Of a stretch of 64,000 nt of DNA, positions 54,003 to 63,709 are shown piece by piece. How positions within the stretch are numbered: the stretch's first letter is position 1; the number at the start of each line of letters is the position of its first letter. The notes beneath the pieces were generated by a model, which worked only from the letters and a program-made list of their open reading frames with translations, had not been told where the DNA came from and searched no databases. The position numbers were made by a program, and so were the translations under genes. Source of the DNA: an uncultured Dorea sp. Its GTDB lineage: Bacteria; Bacillota; Clostridia; Lachnospirales; Lachnospiraceae. Location of the stretch: positions 4,005-68,004 of the forward strand of contig CAKRCL010000003.1 of the NCBI GenBank assembly GCA_934307335.1, written 5' to 3'.

Positions 54003-54889
54003 TATTCGTCACCTCCGCAGTTTCCACATCCACCATGATGTGTATCACCTTCCTGTAATTTCAGCATTGCACGACCTTCTTCTGTCTTGTAAAGCTGCTG
54101 TCTCTTCATGGCATTGTCAAAATCAACGAGATGTCCATCGAACTCTGGTCCATCTACACATGCGAATTTTACTTCATCTCCTACGATCAGACGACAAGCT
54201 CCGCACATTCCTGTACCATCAACCATAATCGGGTTCATGCTGACAATTGTCGGAATCTCAAGCTTTTTAGTAAGGAGACAGACAAATTTCATCATGATCA
54301 TTGGTCCGATTGCGATACATACATCATATTTGTTTCCGTTATTTACAAGTTCTTCGACCATGGTTGTAACCATTCCGGAATGACCATAAGATCCATCATC
54401 TGTACATGGGTAATAATTACCGGATACAGCTTCCATAGCATCTTCCAGAATCAGCATGTCTTTTGTCTTAGCTCCAACGATAACATCTGCTGCTACGCCA
54501 TGTTCATGCAGCCATTTTACCTGTGGATATACTGGAGCTGCTCCAACTCCGCCTGCTACGAATAAAATCTTTTTCTTTTTCAGCTCTTCAATATCTTCAG
54601 CTACAAGCTCTGATGCACATCCAAGAGGACCCGTAAAATCACGGAATGAATCCCCGGCTTTTAAATCAGCCATCTTTACAGTAGATGCACCGACTTCCTG
54701 GAATACGATTGTAATTGTTCCTGCTTCTCTGTCATAATCGCAGATTGTAAGTGGGATACGCTCTCCCTTGTCATCCATCTTAACGATAACAAACTGTCCA
54801 GGCTGGCAGTGTCTTGCAACACGTGGTGCCTCAACATCCATAAGATAAATCTTGTCAGCTAACTTTTCAGCTTTTAATATCTTATACAT
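54002..54889 (-). CDS. nfnA: NfnA-like FAD/NAD-binding subunit (sulfide/dihydroorotate dehydrogenase-like)
   Basis: A 295-residue ferredoxin-NADP reductase-fold protein. FAD/NAD blocks RHCQPGQFVIVKMDDKGERIPLTICDYD and ILFVAGGVGAAPVYPQVKWLHEHG are seen. The [2Fe-2S] loop is GMCGACRLIVGDEVKFACVDGPEFDG, and a Cys/Gly-rich tail GGCGNCG ends it. The ATG at 54889 has AGGAGG seven bases upstream; the longer in-frame start at 54952 overlaps the promoter. Translation coupled to nfnB by TAATG. Confidence 0.87.
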   Translation of the reverse strand: MYKILKAEKLADKIYLMDVEAPRVARHCQPGQFVIVKMDDKGERIPLTICDYDREAGTITIVFQEVGASTVKMADLKAGDSFRDFTGPLGCASELVAEDIEELKKKKILFVAGGVGAAPVYPQVKWLHEHGVAADVIVGAKTKDMLILEDAMEAVSGNYYPCTDDGSYGHSGMVTTMVEELVNNGNKYDVCIAIGPMIMMKFVCLLTKKLEIPTIVSMNPIMVDGTGMCGACRLIVGDEVKFACVDGPEFDGHLVDFDNAMKRQQLYKTEEGRAMLKLQEGDTHHGGCGNCGGDE

Positions 54890-54947
54890 CTTGTTTCCTC
54901 CTAATTTAACCCCAATTTTTACCGGGAATATAATATTCATCTTTCTT

Positions 54948-54976
54948 ATCATACAACATTGTTACGGAAATATCAA
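54948..54976 (-). promoter_or_regulatory. nfnA promoter
   Basis: Minus strand: TTGATA (54971-54976), 17-base spacer, TATGAT (54948-54953). Confidence 0.7.
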
Positions 54977-55025
54977 GTAACTTGCGTTGAAATAAGTTCC
55001 TAAATATGTTCTGAAAAATCATCTA

Positions 55026-55060
55026 AAAACGGCAAATATAGGTACAATATCTGCCGTTTT
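55026..55060 (-). terminator. Terminator after the alcohol dehydrogenase gene
   Basis: AAAACGGCA (55026-55034) and TGCCGTTTT (55052-55060) with a T-rich tail on the minus strand. Confidence 0.8.
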
Positions 55061-55102
55061 CGTCTTATTTTATTAAAATTAATTTTTTAACAGTTCTGTT
55101 AA

Positions 55103-56284
55103 TTAAAAATCAACTTCTGTTCCGTAATATACACATGTAAATAATTTTTCCATTGTTGCAGGATCAATTGCTCTTGGGTTAGAACCTGTACAAGCATCAC
55201 CAACAGCATTTTCAGCAATAGCGGCAATCTTCTCTTTAAATTCATCTTCTTTAATTCCGAATTCCTGTAAAGTAGCCGGAATATTTAAGATTACATTAAA
55301 CTCTTTGATTTTTTCACAAAGACTATTGATCAATGCTCTCTCGGATAATCCTGAAAGACCTACAAATTTTGCAATCTCAGCATATCTTTTTGCAGCAACC
55401 GGATCTTTCGCATTGTATTTAATAACATATGGAAGATACATTGCATTTGCAAGACCATGTGTAATATGTCCTGTAGAGAATGCAGCTCCGGTTTTATGAG
55501 CCATAGAATGTACAATTCCGAGTAATGCATTAGAAAATGCCATTCCTGCAAGACACTGTGCGTCATGCATATTAGCTCTTGCTTCCATATTTCCTCTATA
55601 GGATGCAGGCAGATAATCAAATACCATCTCGATAGCTTTAAGTGCAAGCGGATCTGTATATGGACAATGAAGTGTAGATACATACGCTTCAATTGCATGT
55701 GTCAGAGCATCCATACCTGTATATGCAACCTGTTTTACAGGAAGTTGAGCTACAAGAGCCGGATCAACGATAGCTACATCAGGTGTTATATTAAAGTCAG
55801 CGAGTGGATATTTAATTCCCTTTGAATAATCAGTAATTACTGAGAATGCTGTTACCTCAGTTGCTGTACCGGAAGTAGAAGGAATTGCAGCAAATTTTGC
55901 TTTCTGTCTAAGCTCCGGGAAACTGAATGGTGTAATCAGATCCTCAAATGTAATATCAGGATATTCATAGAAAGCCCACATTGCTTTCGCTGCATCTATA
56001 GGAGAACCACCACCCATAGCTACAATCCAGTCAGGCTCAAATTCCTGCATTGCCTTAGCACCTTTCATAACTGTTTCAACAGATGGATCCGGTTCTACAC
56101 CTTCAAAAGTACAGACTTCCATTCCTGCTTCTTTTAAATATTCTTCAACTTTTGCAAGAAAACCTTGACGCTTCATTGCGCCGCCGCCCACTACAATAAT
56201 CGCTTTTTTACCTTTCAGATTCTTAAGTTCCTCTAATGCACCTTCTCCATGATAAATGTCTCTTGGTAATGTAAATCTTGCCAT
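55103..56284 (-). CDS. Iron-containing alcohol dehydrogenase
   Basis: A 393-residue group III dehydrogenase. NAD-binding region GGGSPIDAAKAMW, metal ligands in TGMDALTHAIEAYVSTLHCPYTDPLA, GIVHSMAHKTGAAFSTGHITHGLANAMYLP. These place it near butanol or lactaldehyde dehydrogenases. It would reoxidise NAD(P)H by reducing an aldehyde. Single-gene unit with its own promoter containing a Rex-like site, and its own terminator. AAAAGGAG precedes the start. Confidence 0.93.
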   Translation of the reverse strand: MARFTLPRDIYHGEGALEELKNLKGKKAIIVVGGGAMKRQGFLAKVEEYLKEAGMEVCTFEGVEPDPSVETVMKGAKAMQEFEPDWIVAMGGGSPIDAAKAMWAFYEYPDITFEDLITPFSFPELRQKAKFAAIPSTSGTATEVTAFSVITDYSKGIKYPLADFNITPDVAIVDPALVAQLPVKQVAYTGMDALTHAIEAYVSTLHCPYTDPLALKAIEMVFDYLPASYRGNMEARANMHDAQCLAGMAFSNALLGIVHSMAHKTGAAFSTGHITHGLANAMYLPYVIKYNAKDPVAAKRYAEIAKFVGLSGLSERALINSLCEKIKEFNVILNIPATLQEFGIKEDEFKEKIAAIAENAVGDACTGSNPRAIDPATMEKLFTCVYYGTEVDF

Positions 56285-56346
56285 AGTTTCGCATCTCCTT
56301 TTCTTGTCAACTAGTATTGTTAAATATTTATCATTTATTTAAAGCT

Positions 56347-56375
56347 ATTATATACCTGTTAATTATTTAACGCAA
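56347..56375 (-). promoter_or_regulatory. Alcohol dehydrogenase promoter with a Rex-like site in the spacer
   Basis: Minus strand: TTGCGT (56370-56375), 17-base spacer, TATAAT (56347-56352). The + strand of the spacer reads TGTTAATTATTTAACG (56357-56372), containing the perfect Rex core GTTAANNNNTTAAC. Repression by Rex when NADH is low would be expected. Confidence 0.65.
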
Positions 56376-56415
56376 TAGTTTTTAGAAAATTTATAAAATT
56401 TTTCATACACAAATA

Positions 56416-56455
56416 AAGAAGCCCTGTTATCAAATATGTGATAATAAGGCTTCCG
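56416..56455 (-). terminator. Terminator after the zinc-ribbon/TPR gene
   Basis: GAAGCCCTGTTATCAAA (from 56418) pairs with ...TGATAATAAGGCTTC (to 56453) with small bulges. It lies 20 bases after the stop and is followed by TTTATTT on the minus strand. Confidence 0.8.
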
Positions 56456-56474
56456 ATTTAAAATATCTAATTGT

Positions 56475-57671
56475 TTACTTTTCGTACATATAATTTCTTG
56501 TGGTAATACCGCTGGCACGTCCTTTTGCATTGATAAGGACAACTTTAAATAAAGTCTCACCTTCCGGCATATCTATTGGAGCAGTATATTTTTTTGATGC
56601 TGAAGTCGGATCTGTGCCATCCAAAGTATAATAAGCAGTATATCCATCCGGTACTTTTACTTCAATCTGCACAAGCTCTTCGTACTGTCCGGTAGACGGT
56701 GATACAGCCGGCGCATCTTCTATTGGGAATTCTACAGTATAGGTCTTCGTACTTGTAGCACTAGGGACTCCCTTTTTGTTAACAGCAATTGCTTTTACAG
56801 TTGTCTCTCCTTCACTGAGCTGTATCCCTTCTTTTGTATATTTAGTACTTTTTAAGCTCGGATCCGTTCCGTCAGTTGTATAATAAATCGCAGACGCATC
56901 CGTTGTTAAAAGTAATTTTTGTACATCATCATAAGTTGTAGAATCATTCAGACTGTACTCTGGTTCATTTACAATATAGTCATTTAATTTTTCAAGCATA
57001 GTATCACTAACAGAATCTAATAAATCTGGAATTTCCATATTCTGGTCTGTTTTCAGATAAAAATCCATACATGCTTTATACAACTCGGTATTACTTGTCT
57101 GCTTAGCCAAAGCTTCTTTAAACATAGCAGTTGCATCTTTTGTCTGATCTTGTGCAATGTATACATCTGCCAGACCGGTATACGCATCTGCTTTCTTAGC
57201 ATCTTTTGAAATAGCTTTTTTATAATAAGACTCTGCAGAAGTATAATCCTTTGTCTGGGCAGCTTTTGAAGCTTTTTTCAAAATGCCATTGTAGGAATTT
57301 TGATATAACAAGTATATGCCTGCACATATAAGAATGAAAATAGCAGCCATGCTCATAAGCAGAATTCTTCTTTTCTTGCGCAAAGCTTTTTTCTTAGCAG
57401 CTTTAGCTGCCTGTCGCTTTCTACGTTCTCTTTCAGACATCGACACACTCGATCTCTTTTGCTTTTGCATCCTATCTATAGTATTATTCTTAGTTTTAGT
57501 TTCGGTATCAGTCTTAGTATCGGTATCATTACCGTCAATTCCTAGTTTTATCTGAGCTGTTAACATCTCATCCAATGGATTATAATCAGGTACGATACGT
57601 ACTTCACGTCCACATCTTTTACAATATAATTCTCCTTCCGGTATCTCGGCATTACAATACCTGCATTTCAT
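56475..57671 (-). CDS. Membrane protein with zinc ribbon, TPRs and two chitobiase-C-terminal-like domains
   Basis: A 398-residue protein. An N-terminal zinc ribbon CRYCNAEIPEGELYCKRCG (3-21) is followed by a Thr/Lys-rich low-complexity linker and a basic stretch. One transmembrane helix is at about 104-124. Outside it are TPR-like repeats (about 130-230; YTSAESYYKKAISKDAKKADAYTGLADVYIAQDQ). Two CHB_HEX_C-type beta domains follow, marked IYYTTDGTDPSLKST and AYYTLDGTDPTSASK. The topology suggests a cytosolic zinc ribbon and an extracellular stalk. Role unknown. 22 bases after ftsK. Confidence 0.8.
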   Translation of the reverse strand: MKCRYCNAEIPEGELYCKRCGREVRIVPDYNPLDEMLTAQIKLGIDGNDTDTKTDTETKTKNNTIDRMQKQKRSSVSMSERERRKRQAAKAAKKKALRKKRRILLMSMAAIFILICAGIYLLYQNSYNGILKKASKAAQTKDYTSAESYYKKAISKDAKKADAYTGLADVYIAQDQTKDATAMFKEALAKQTSNTELYKACMDFYLKTDQNMEIPDLLDSVSDTMLEKLNDYIVNEPEYSLNDSTTYDDVQKLLLTTDASAIYYTTDGTDPSLKSTKYTKEGIQLSEGETTVKAIAVNKKGVPSATSTKTYTVEFPIEDAPAVSPSTGQYEELVQIEVKVPDGYTAYYTLDGTDPTSASKKYTAPIDMPEGETLFKVVLINAKGRASGITTRNYMYEK

Positions 57672-57693
57672 TATCTATGCTGACCTCCCCTAA

Positions 57694-60045
57694 TTATTCA
57701 GTAGTATTTATACTTTGTATGTATTGTTCAAATTCTTCTGGTGTCATCAGGATTTTTCTAGGCTTTGTTCCCTCTTCACCGCCGACAACTCCTGCTTCAC
57801 ACAATTGATCCATAATACGCGCCGCACGATTAAAGCCTATTTTAAAAGCTCTTTGCAACATTCCTATGGAAGCTTTTTCCTTATCAATTATCAGGCGTCC
57901 GGCATCAATAAAATATGCATCACGCCCATTTCCCTCATCAGAAACACTTCCAGATGAAGTAGTTGTGCCAATATTCAAAGTATTCACGTGATTGACAACC
58001 TCTTCATCGTAATCGGCATTTCCATTTTTGTCAATTAAATAATCAACAACTTTCTGAACTTCCTTATCAGAAACAAATGCGCCTTGAACACGCACAGGTT
58101 TTTGATATCCGGAAGGATAAAAAAGCATATCTCCTTTTCCAAGCAGCTTTTCTGCACCATTCATATCAATAATAGTTCTGGAATCTACTCCGGATGTAAC
58201 TGAAAAAGCAATTCTTGATGGCATATTCGCTTTGATAAGTCCGGTAATGACATTGACAGAAGGTCTCTGCGTTGCAATCACCAGATGAATTCCGGCAGCT
58301 CTTGCAAGCTGAGCAAGACGACAGATAGCCTCCTCCACTTCTCCCGGAGCTACCATCATAAGATCCGCCAGCTCATCCACAATAATTACAATCTGCGACA
58401 TCTTATGTCCTTTTGAACCATCCGTATTATCCGGCATACTTTCAATCTTAGCATTATAACCTTTAATATCACGTACATTCAATGAGGCAAATGCCTGATA
58501 TCTGCGTGTCATCTCTGCAACCGCCCAGTTCAAGGCTCCTGCAGCTTTTTTCGGATCCGTTACTACATCGATCATAAGATGTGGAATCCCTTTATATACA
58601 CTTAATTCCACGACCTTTGGATCGATCATAATGAGCTTTACTTCTTCCGGAGTTGCTTTATAAAGAATACTCATAATCAATGTATTGATGCAGACCGATT
58701 TACCAGATCCGGTAGCTCCTGCAATCAACACATGTGGCATCTTTGCAATATCGGCAACAACGACTTTACCACCAATATCTTTTCCGACCGCAAAGGATAT
58801 CTTTGAAGAACTGTCTTTAAATTCTTTTGATGCCAGTAAGTTCCCTAGCATGACCGTAGAATTTTCTTTGTTCGGGACCTCAATTCCCACAGCAGCTTTT
58901 CCCGGAATCGGAGCTTCAATACGAATATCTGCTGCAGCAAGATTTAACTTGATATCATCCGCAAGTCCGACAATTTTACTGACTTTTACGCCCATCTCCG
59001 GCTGTAGCTCATATCTTGTAACAGCCGGTCCGCAGCTTACATTAGTCACTGTAACATTAACTCCAAAATTAGCAAGAATTTCCTGAAGTTTCATAGCCGT
59101 CTCACGAAGCTTTGCATCCGAATCCTGTCTTCCTTCTTTTCCACGGTTCAACAAATTAACCGGTGGTAATTTATAAGTTTTTGACTTTATGGCAGCACTG
59201 TTTTTTTCAGCCTCAGCAGCAACTTTTGCCACTTCATCCGTAACACTTGCCTCTTTCGGTATATCCTCTGCCGGAATTTCCGGAACATCTTCTACAGGCA
59301 CTTCAGGTGCGCGATTAATTACAAAATCCGGTGGTTGTTTTTTGTTTTCAATTTCATGGATATCTGGTTCACTTGTAATTTCTTTCATCTCCGGTGAATG
59401 AAATTTGTCAGACAGCATGGTCGCAAAAGAAACTCCCGTAACATGTCTGTCGGAACGTTTTTCATGTTCGCGTGATTTCTGGCGTTCGCTTTTTCGTTCT
59501 GCCGAAATCTTTTTCCGTCTGGCAGCATCGTCTTTTGCTCGTCCATAAGCCTGATCACTCTTGGCTTTTACACCTTTCAAAACAGATTTTCCCGTAATAA
59601 TTACACCGCAGATAATCATACAGATAACTACAACTACATATGTACCTGCCACTCCGATTGCGGGTGTCAGTAAATGAGCGATTCCTTTTCCAATGGAACC
59701 TCCCATCTCATGAATTAAATCTAAGAGTGTGCAGGTGAGTAATGTGAAAACAAATATAAGAACCGTTTTAATATAAGCAGTTCGATTATTTTTATTCGAT
59801 ATTAAAAAAGATACAATTCCAAATAATAAAAAAGGCACCAGATAGGCAATAATTCCAAAAACTGCCTTTAATGCACCGGATACATATCCGCCAATACTGC
59901 CGCCAAATCCAAAATTACTGATTAACAATAGAATACTGACCGCAAGCGTGACCCAGACAGTGATCTCTTCTCCCAAAAAGCTCTGTTCCGTCTTTTTTTT
60001 CTTTGTCTGCTTCCTTCCAGTTTTCTTTTTTGACTTTGCAGCCAT
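57694..60045 (-). CDS. ftsK: DNA translocase FtsK/SpoIIIE
   Basis: A 783-residue membrane-anchored DNA pump for chromosome segregation into daughter cells or forespores. Four transmembrane helices lie in the first 170 residues. A variable linker follows. The motor has [22 protein letters not shown] (Walker A), [19 protein letters not shown] (Walker B) and [29 protein letters not shown]. The C-terminal winged-helix gamma domain is [22 protein letters not shown]. Length fits SpoIIIE/FtsK of Clostridia. Its promoter lies in the 3' end of tepA. Confidence 0.95.
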   Translation of the reverse strand: MAAKSKKKTGRKQTKKKKTEQSFLGEEITVWVTLAVSILLLISNFGFGGSIGGYVSGALKAVFGIIAYLVPFLLFGIVSFLISNKNNRTAYIKTVLIFVFTLLTCTLLDLIHEMGGSIGKGIAHLLTPAIGVAGTYVVVVICMIICGVIITGKSVLKGVKAKSDQAYGRAKDDAARRKKISAERKSERQKSREHEKRSDRHVTGVSFATMLSDKFHSPEMKEITSEPDIHEIENKKQPPDFVINRAPEVPVEDVPEIPAEDIPKEASVTDEVAKVAAEAEKNSAAIKSKTYKLPPVNLLNRGKEGRQDSDAKLRETAMKLQEILANFGVNVTVTNVSCGPAVTRYELQPEMGVKVSKIVGLADDIKLNLAAADIRIEAPIPGKAAVGIEVPNKENSTVMLGNLLASKEFKDSSSKISFAVGKDIGGKVVVADIAKMPHVLIAGATGSGKSVCINTLIMSILYKATPEEVKLIMIDPKVVELSVYKGIPHLMIDVVTDPKKAAGALNWAVAEMTRRYQAFASLNVRDIKGYNAKIESMPDNTDGSKGHKMSQIVIIVDELADLMMVAPGEVEEAICRLAQLARAAGIHLVIATQRPSVNVITGLIKANMPSRIAFSVTSGVDSRTIIDMNGAEKLLGKGDMLFYPSGYQKPVRVQGAFVSDKEVQKVVDYLIDKNGNADYDEEVVNHVNTLNIGTTTSSGSVSDEGNGRDAYFIDAGRLIIDKEKASIGMLQRAFKIGFNRAARIMDQLCEAGVVGGEEGTKPRKILMTPEEFEQYIQSINTTE

Positions 60046-60083
60046 ATTTTACTCCCCCTTATGCGTAAAACATATCACGGTAT

Positions 60084-60112
60084 AGTATACATGAATGATT
60101 ATTTTTCGTCAA
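60084..60112 (-). promoter_or_regulatory. ftsK promoter within the tepA 3' end
   Basis: Minus strand: TTGACG (60107-60112), 17-base spacer, TATACT (60084-60089). Confidence 0.7.
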
Positions 60113-60824
60113 TCATCTGATGAAGTTTCCTCAGCGCCTCTTTCATTCCCCCGACTTCATCAATCAGGCCTTCTCGCACAGCCTCTTTCCCTTCTAAAAG
60201 TGTTCCGACGTCCTTGACAAGTTCTGTTGGATTCAACATTAATTCTTCGATCCGTTCTTTTTTCATATGAGAATGTGCCGCCAGAAAACCAGTAATTCGA
60301 TTTTGCGTACGTATCATATTTTGAAGACTTTGCTGAACTCCGATAAACATTCCGTTTGACCGGACTGGATGTATGATCATTGTCCCACTTGGAACAATAA
60401 ATGAATAATCTGTCGCAACTGCCAAAGGTCCTCCTATTGAATGGCTGCCTCCAAGAACAAGCGATACCGTTGGTTTACTGATAGATGCTATCATCTCTGC
60501 GATAGAAAGTCCAGCCTCCACATCACCGCCCATTGTATTTAACAAAACTAAAAGTCCATCAATATCATCACTGTCTTCAATTTCCGCAAGCATAGGAAGC
60601 AAATGTTCATATTTTGTTGATTTTGTATTACCCGCTACAGTCTCATGACCTTCGATTTCTCCGATGATTGTTAAAAGCCGGATATTATGACGGCGCTTAT
60701 TAGAACATAATCGGATACTTCCAGTCTCTTTCATTTCTGCTCTCTTTTCTTCTTGCGATTCATCAGACGATGTGCCATTCTTCTCCATATTCTTCTTTTT
60801 ATCTTCTTGATAATCTTTTTGCAT
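60099..60824 (-). CDS. tepA: ClpP-family serine protease, TepA-like
   Basis: A 241-residue protein. A charged N-terminal extension (about 1-50) is followed by the ClpP/crotonase fold: LLVLLNTMGGDVEAGLSIAEMIAS, PTVSLVLGGSHSIGGPLAVATDYSFIVPSGTMIIHPVRSNG, with Ser of SHSIGG and His of MIIHPVR as likely catalytic residues. TepA (YmfB) of Bacillus is linked to protein translocation and spore germination proteins. Its SD, TGGAGGT, is inside the terminator-like hairpin after metY. Confidence 0.88.
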   Translation of the reverse strand: MQKDYQEDKKKNMEKNGTSSDESQEEKRAEMKETGSIRLCSNKRRHNIRLLTIIGEIEGHETVAGNTKSTKYEHLLPMLAEIEDSDDIDGLLVLLNTMGGDVEAGLSIAEMIASISKPTVSLVLGGSHSIGGPLAVATDYSFIVPSGTMIIHPVRSNGMFIGVQQSLQNMIRTQNRITGFLAAHSHMKKERIEELMLNPTELVKDVGTLLEGKEAVREGLIDEVGGMKEALRKLHQMIDEK

Positions 60825-60830
60825 AAAAAT

Positions 60831-60861
60831 ACCTCCATACGTTTTTTATTAGTATGGAGGT
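60831..60861 (-). terminator. Terminator-like hairpin that masks the tepA ribosome site
   Basis: ACCTCCATAC (60831-60840) and GTATGGAGGT (60852-60861). On the minus strand the 3' arm contains GGAGGT, followed by ATTTTTATG where ATG is the tepA start. Confidence 0.75.
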
Positions 60862-60873
60862 AAGTTTTATTTT

Positions 60874-62154
60874 TTATACTTGTTCAAGTGCCTGTTCAAG
60901 ATCTGCGATGATATCATCGATATTTTCAATTCCTACACTGAAACGGATCAAATCCGGTTGTACGCCTGCTTCTTTCAGTTCCTGATCATTCATCTGTCGA
61001 TGAGTATGACTTGCCGGATGAAGAACACAGCTTCTTGCATCTGCTACATGAGTAACAATTGCAATCATCTTCAGACTGTCCATCATACGGATGGCATCTT
61101 CTTTCGTTCCTTTCAGACCAAAAGTAATAACTCCGCAAGTTCCCTTTGGCATATATTTCTGAGCCAGGTCATGGTGCTTGTCACCCTCTAACATCGGACA
61201 ACTTACCCATGCTACCTTCTCGTGAGCCTGCAGATATTTTGCAGCGGCCAATGCATTTGCACAATGACGTTCTACACGCAAATGAAGAGTTTCCAGTCCA
61301 AGATTCAAAATAAAGGAATTCTGTGGTGCCGGAATGGAACCCAAATCTCTCATCAATTGTGAAGTTGCTTTTGTAATATATGCAGCTTTTCCGAATTTCT
61401 CTGTATAGACAATTCCATGATATGTTTCATCCGGAGTTGTAAGTCCCGGGAATTTCTCTGCATGTGCAGCCCAGTCGAAATTACCACTGTCTACGATTGC
61501 TCCACCCACGCATGTTGCATGTCCGTCCATATACTTTGTAGTAGAATGGGTAACAATATCAGCTCCCCACTCGAATGGACGACAGTTAATTGGTGTTGCA
61601 AATGTGTTATCTACGATAAATGGAACCCCATGCGCATGTGCTGCAGCAGCGAACTTCTCAAGATCAAGTACGACCAGTGCCGGATTTGCAATAGTCTCAC
61701 CGAATACGGCTTTTGTATTTTCCTGGAAAGCTGCATTTAACTCTTCCTGTGAACATTCCGGGTCCACAAAAGTTGCATCAATTCCCATCTTTTTAATTGT
61801 ATGCGCATAAAGATTATAGGTACCTCCGTATAATGCAGATGCACATACAATATGGTCCCCTTCTTCGCAAATATTCATGATTGCATAAAAGTTTGCTGCC
61901 TGCCCGGATGAAGTCAGCATAGCGGCTACGCCACCTTCCAGATCACAAATCTTTGCCGCAACAGCATCATTCGTCGGATTCTGAAGTCTTGTATAAAAAT
62001 ATCCGGATTCCTCAAGAGCGAACAGACGTCCCATCTGATCACTGCTGTTATATTTGAATGTTGTACTCTGACAAATCGGAAGCACACGCGGCTCTCCGTT
62101 TCCCGGTTCATAACCAGACTGAATACATTTTGTCTCAATTTTGTAGTTACTCAT
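60874..62154 (-). CDS. metY: O-acetylhomoserine aminocarboxypropyltransferase / homocysteine synthase
   Basis: A 426-residue Cys/Met-metabolism PLP enzyme that forms homocysteine from O-acetylhomoserine and sulfide. TKCIQSGYEPGNGEPRVLPICQSTTFKYNSSDQMGRLFALEE opens it. The PLP lysine is in ADIVTHSTTKYMDGHATCVGG; GSIPAPQNSFILNLGLETLHLRVERHCANA and SVGIENIDDIIADLEQAL close it. Length and the long GLETL region favour MetY over cystathionine enzymes. 14 bases after yebC. No SAM or T-box leader fits in the gap. Confidence 0.92.
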   Translation of the reverse strand: MSNYKIETKCIQSGYEPGNGEPRVLPICQSTTFKYNSSDQMGRLFALEESGYFYTRLQNPTNDAVAAKICDLEGGVAAMLTSSGQAANFYAIMNICEEGDHIVCASALYGGTYNLYAHTIKKMGIDATFVDPECSQEELNAAFQENTKAVFGETIANPALVVLDLEKFAAAAHAHGVPFIVDNTFATPINCRPFEWGADIVTHSTTKYMDGHATCVGGAIVDSGNFDWAAHAEKFPGLTTPDETYHGIVYTEKFGKAAYITKATSQLMRDLGSIPAPQNSFILNLGLETLHLRVERHCANALAAAKYLQAHEKVAWVSCPMLEGDKHHDLAQKYMPKGTCGVITFGLKGTKEDAIRMMDSLKMIAIVTHVADARSCVLHPASHTHRQMNDQELKEAGVQPDLIRFSVGIENIDDIIADLEQALEQV

Positions 62155-62168
62155 AATTTTGTCCTCTT

Positions 62169-62900
62169 TTACTCATCCCAATTGTGATATACATCCTGAA
62201 CATCATCGTCATCATCAAGCATATCAAGTGTCTTCTGGATATTTGCAATATCCTTCTCATCTGTCAGCTCAACATATGTCTGAGGAATCATTGTAACCTC
62301 AGCACCTGCCATCGGAACACCTGCTTCTTCAAGCGCCTGACGTACAACACTGAAGTCTTCCGGTGTTGTAAAGATCTCGAAGCTGTCTTCTTCCTCGGAG
62401 AAATCTTCAGCACCTGCATCAAGTGCAGTCATCATAAGTTCATCGGAATCTCCTTCGTATTCTTCTTTATCTACGATAATCTGACCTTTCTTGTCAAACA
62501 TAAAGGATACACATCCCGGTGTACCTACATTTCCCTTACCCTTTGTAAATGCATTCTTTACATTCGTAGCTGTACGGTTTCTGTTATCTGTCAGAGCTTC
62601 TACAATGATCGCTGTTCCGTTTGGTCCATATCCTTCATATGTAATATGCTCATAGTTCGCTGCATTAGCATCACCTTCAGCTTTTTTGATATTTCTGTCG
62701 ATGGTATCATTCGGCATATTGTTTGCTTTTGCTTTTGCGATCACATCACGCAGGCGGCTGTTGTTAGCCGGATCAGCGCTTCCACCCTCTTTTACTGCAA
62801 CTGCAAGTTCTTTACCGATTTTTGTAAAAATCTTACCTTTTGCTGCGTCGTTCTTCTCTTTCTTATGCTTAATATTGGCAAATTTTGAATGTCCTGACAT
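62169..62900 (-). CDS. yebC: YebC/PmpR family protein
   Basis: A 243-residue protein. [40 protein letters not shown] and [39 protein letters not shown] are family blocks. Long described as a DNA-binding regulator; homologues also help ribosomes through proline stretches. Short gap to metY suggests co-transcription. Confidence 0.95.
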   Translation of the reverse strand: MSGHSKFANIKHKKEKNDAAKGKIFTKIGKELAVAVKEGGSADPANNSRLRDVIAKAKANNMPNDTIDRNIKKAEGDANAANYEHITYEGYGPNGTAIIVEALTDNRNRTATNVKNAFTKGKGNVGTPGCVSFMFDKKGQIIVDKEEYEGDSDELMMTALDAGAEDFSEEEDSFEIFTTPEDFSVVRQALEEAGVPMAGAEVTMIPQTYVELTDEKDIANIQKTLDMLDDDDDVQDVYHNWDE

Positions 62901-62945
62901 TTCTATTCCTCTTTTCTATCTGTTATTCACGCGTTCTTTATTCTA

Positions 62946-63683
62946 TCATGCCATCAAAAGTTTTTCAATCTTAACTCGTTGAATTGTATTATCATTCACT
63001 TCCAAAACTGTAAAACGATAATTCTTATATTCTACAACGCACGCCTCTCCTTCATTCGGAATACGTTCCAGTTTATCAATCATAAAGCCGTTAAGTGTGC
63101 CGTATTCTTCCGTGTCAAATGTCACATGCAGCAAGTCACCTAACTTTTCAAGCTCAAGCATTCCACTTGCAATATAAGAATTAGCGGAAAGTACAATAAT
63201 AAGTTCTTCTTCAACATCATGCTCATCCATAATATTTCCGACAATTTCTTCCAGAATATCTTCCAGTGTAACAAGTCCTGAAGTCTGTCCATATTCATCC
63301 ATAACAATCACAATATGATTTTTCTTGGCCTGCATCTCTTTAAAAAGGCGGTCGATATTTTTTGATTCCGGTATAAAATCAACAGGTCTTATGTAAGTCT
63401 GTAATTCTTTCACCGGAACATTTCGATAATTATCTTTCAGGTAGCAAGTCATTGCCTCCCGCAAATGCATGAAACCGATTATTTCGTCAATACTCTCTCT
63501 GTAAATCGGAAATCTGGAGTAATTCGTCTCCAACATAAAATGCATTGCTTCTTCCAGAGATGCTTCTTCATTGATTGCTATAATGTTCTTTCTGTGTGTC
63601 ATAATATCCCGGGCATTTTTATCCATGTATCGGAACACATTGCGGATGAGCTTATCCGCGGTCCCTTGTCTGGCCTCGTCCAT
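62946..63683 (-). CDS. CBS-pair/CorC_HlyC protein (hemolysin-family short form)
   Basis: A 246-residue soluble protein. It has two CBS domains (DIMTHRKNIIAINEEASLEEAMHFMLETNYSRFPIYRE, KKNHIVIVMDEYGQTSGLVTLEDILEEIVGNIMDEHD) and a C-terminal CorC_HlyC domain. It lacks the CNNM/DUF21 membrane domain of the longer family members, like E. coli CorC. Two starts are possible: GTG at 63701 (AAAGGA directly abutting) and ATG at 63683; I prefer 63683 from the family N-terminus. It follows the mazF-like gene closely. Confidence 0.82.
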   Translation of the reverse strand: MDEARQGTADKLIRNVFRYMDKNARDIMTHRKNIIAINEEASLEEAMHFMLETNYSRFPIYRESIDEIIGFMHLREAMTCYLKDNYRNVPVKELQTYIRPVDFIPESKNIDRLFKEMQAKKNHIVIVMDEYGQTSGLVTLEDILEEIVGNIMDEHDVEEELIIVLSANSYIASGMLELEKLGDLLHVTFDTEEYGTLNGFMIDKLERIPNEGEACVVEYKNYRFTVLEVNDNTIQRVKIEKLLMA

Positions 63684-63709
63684 AACTTTTCTTTCTTTCA
63701 CTCCTTTAA

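Noticed and set aside
54131..54565. A 144-codon plus-strand frame opposite nfnA
   Set aside because: Shadow frame of a clear flavoprotein gene.
52614..54889. Glutamate synthase small subunit plus dihydroorotate dehydrogenase electron-transfer subunit as separate functions
   Set aside because: No gltB-type large subunit or pyrD is nearby, the genes overlap by one base, and the pair matches the NfnAB arrangement.
62155..62168. SAM riboswitch or T-box before metY
   Set aside because: The intergenic gap is 14 bases, too small for a leader element.
62184..62888. A 234-codon open frame on the plus strand opposite yebC
   Set aside because: yebC is a highly conserved full-length gene; the opposite frame is cysteine/isoleucine-rich, with no start signal or family resemblance.
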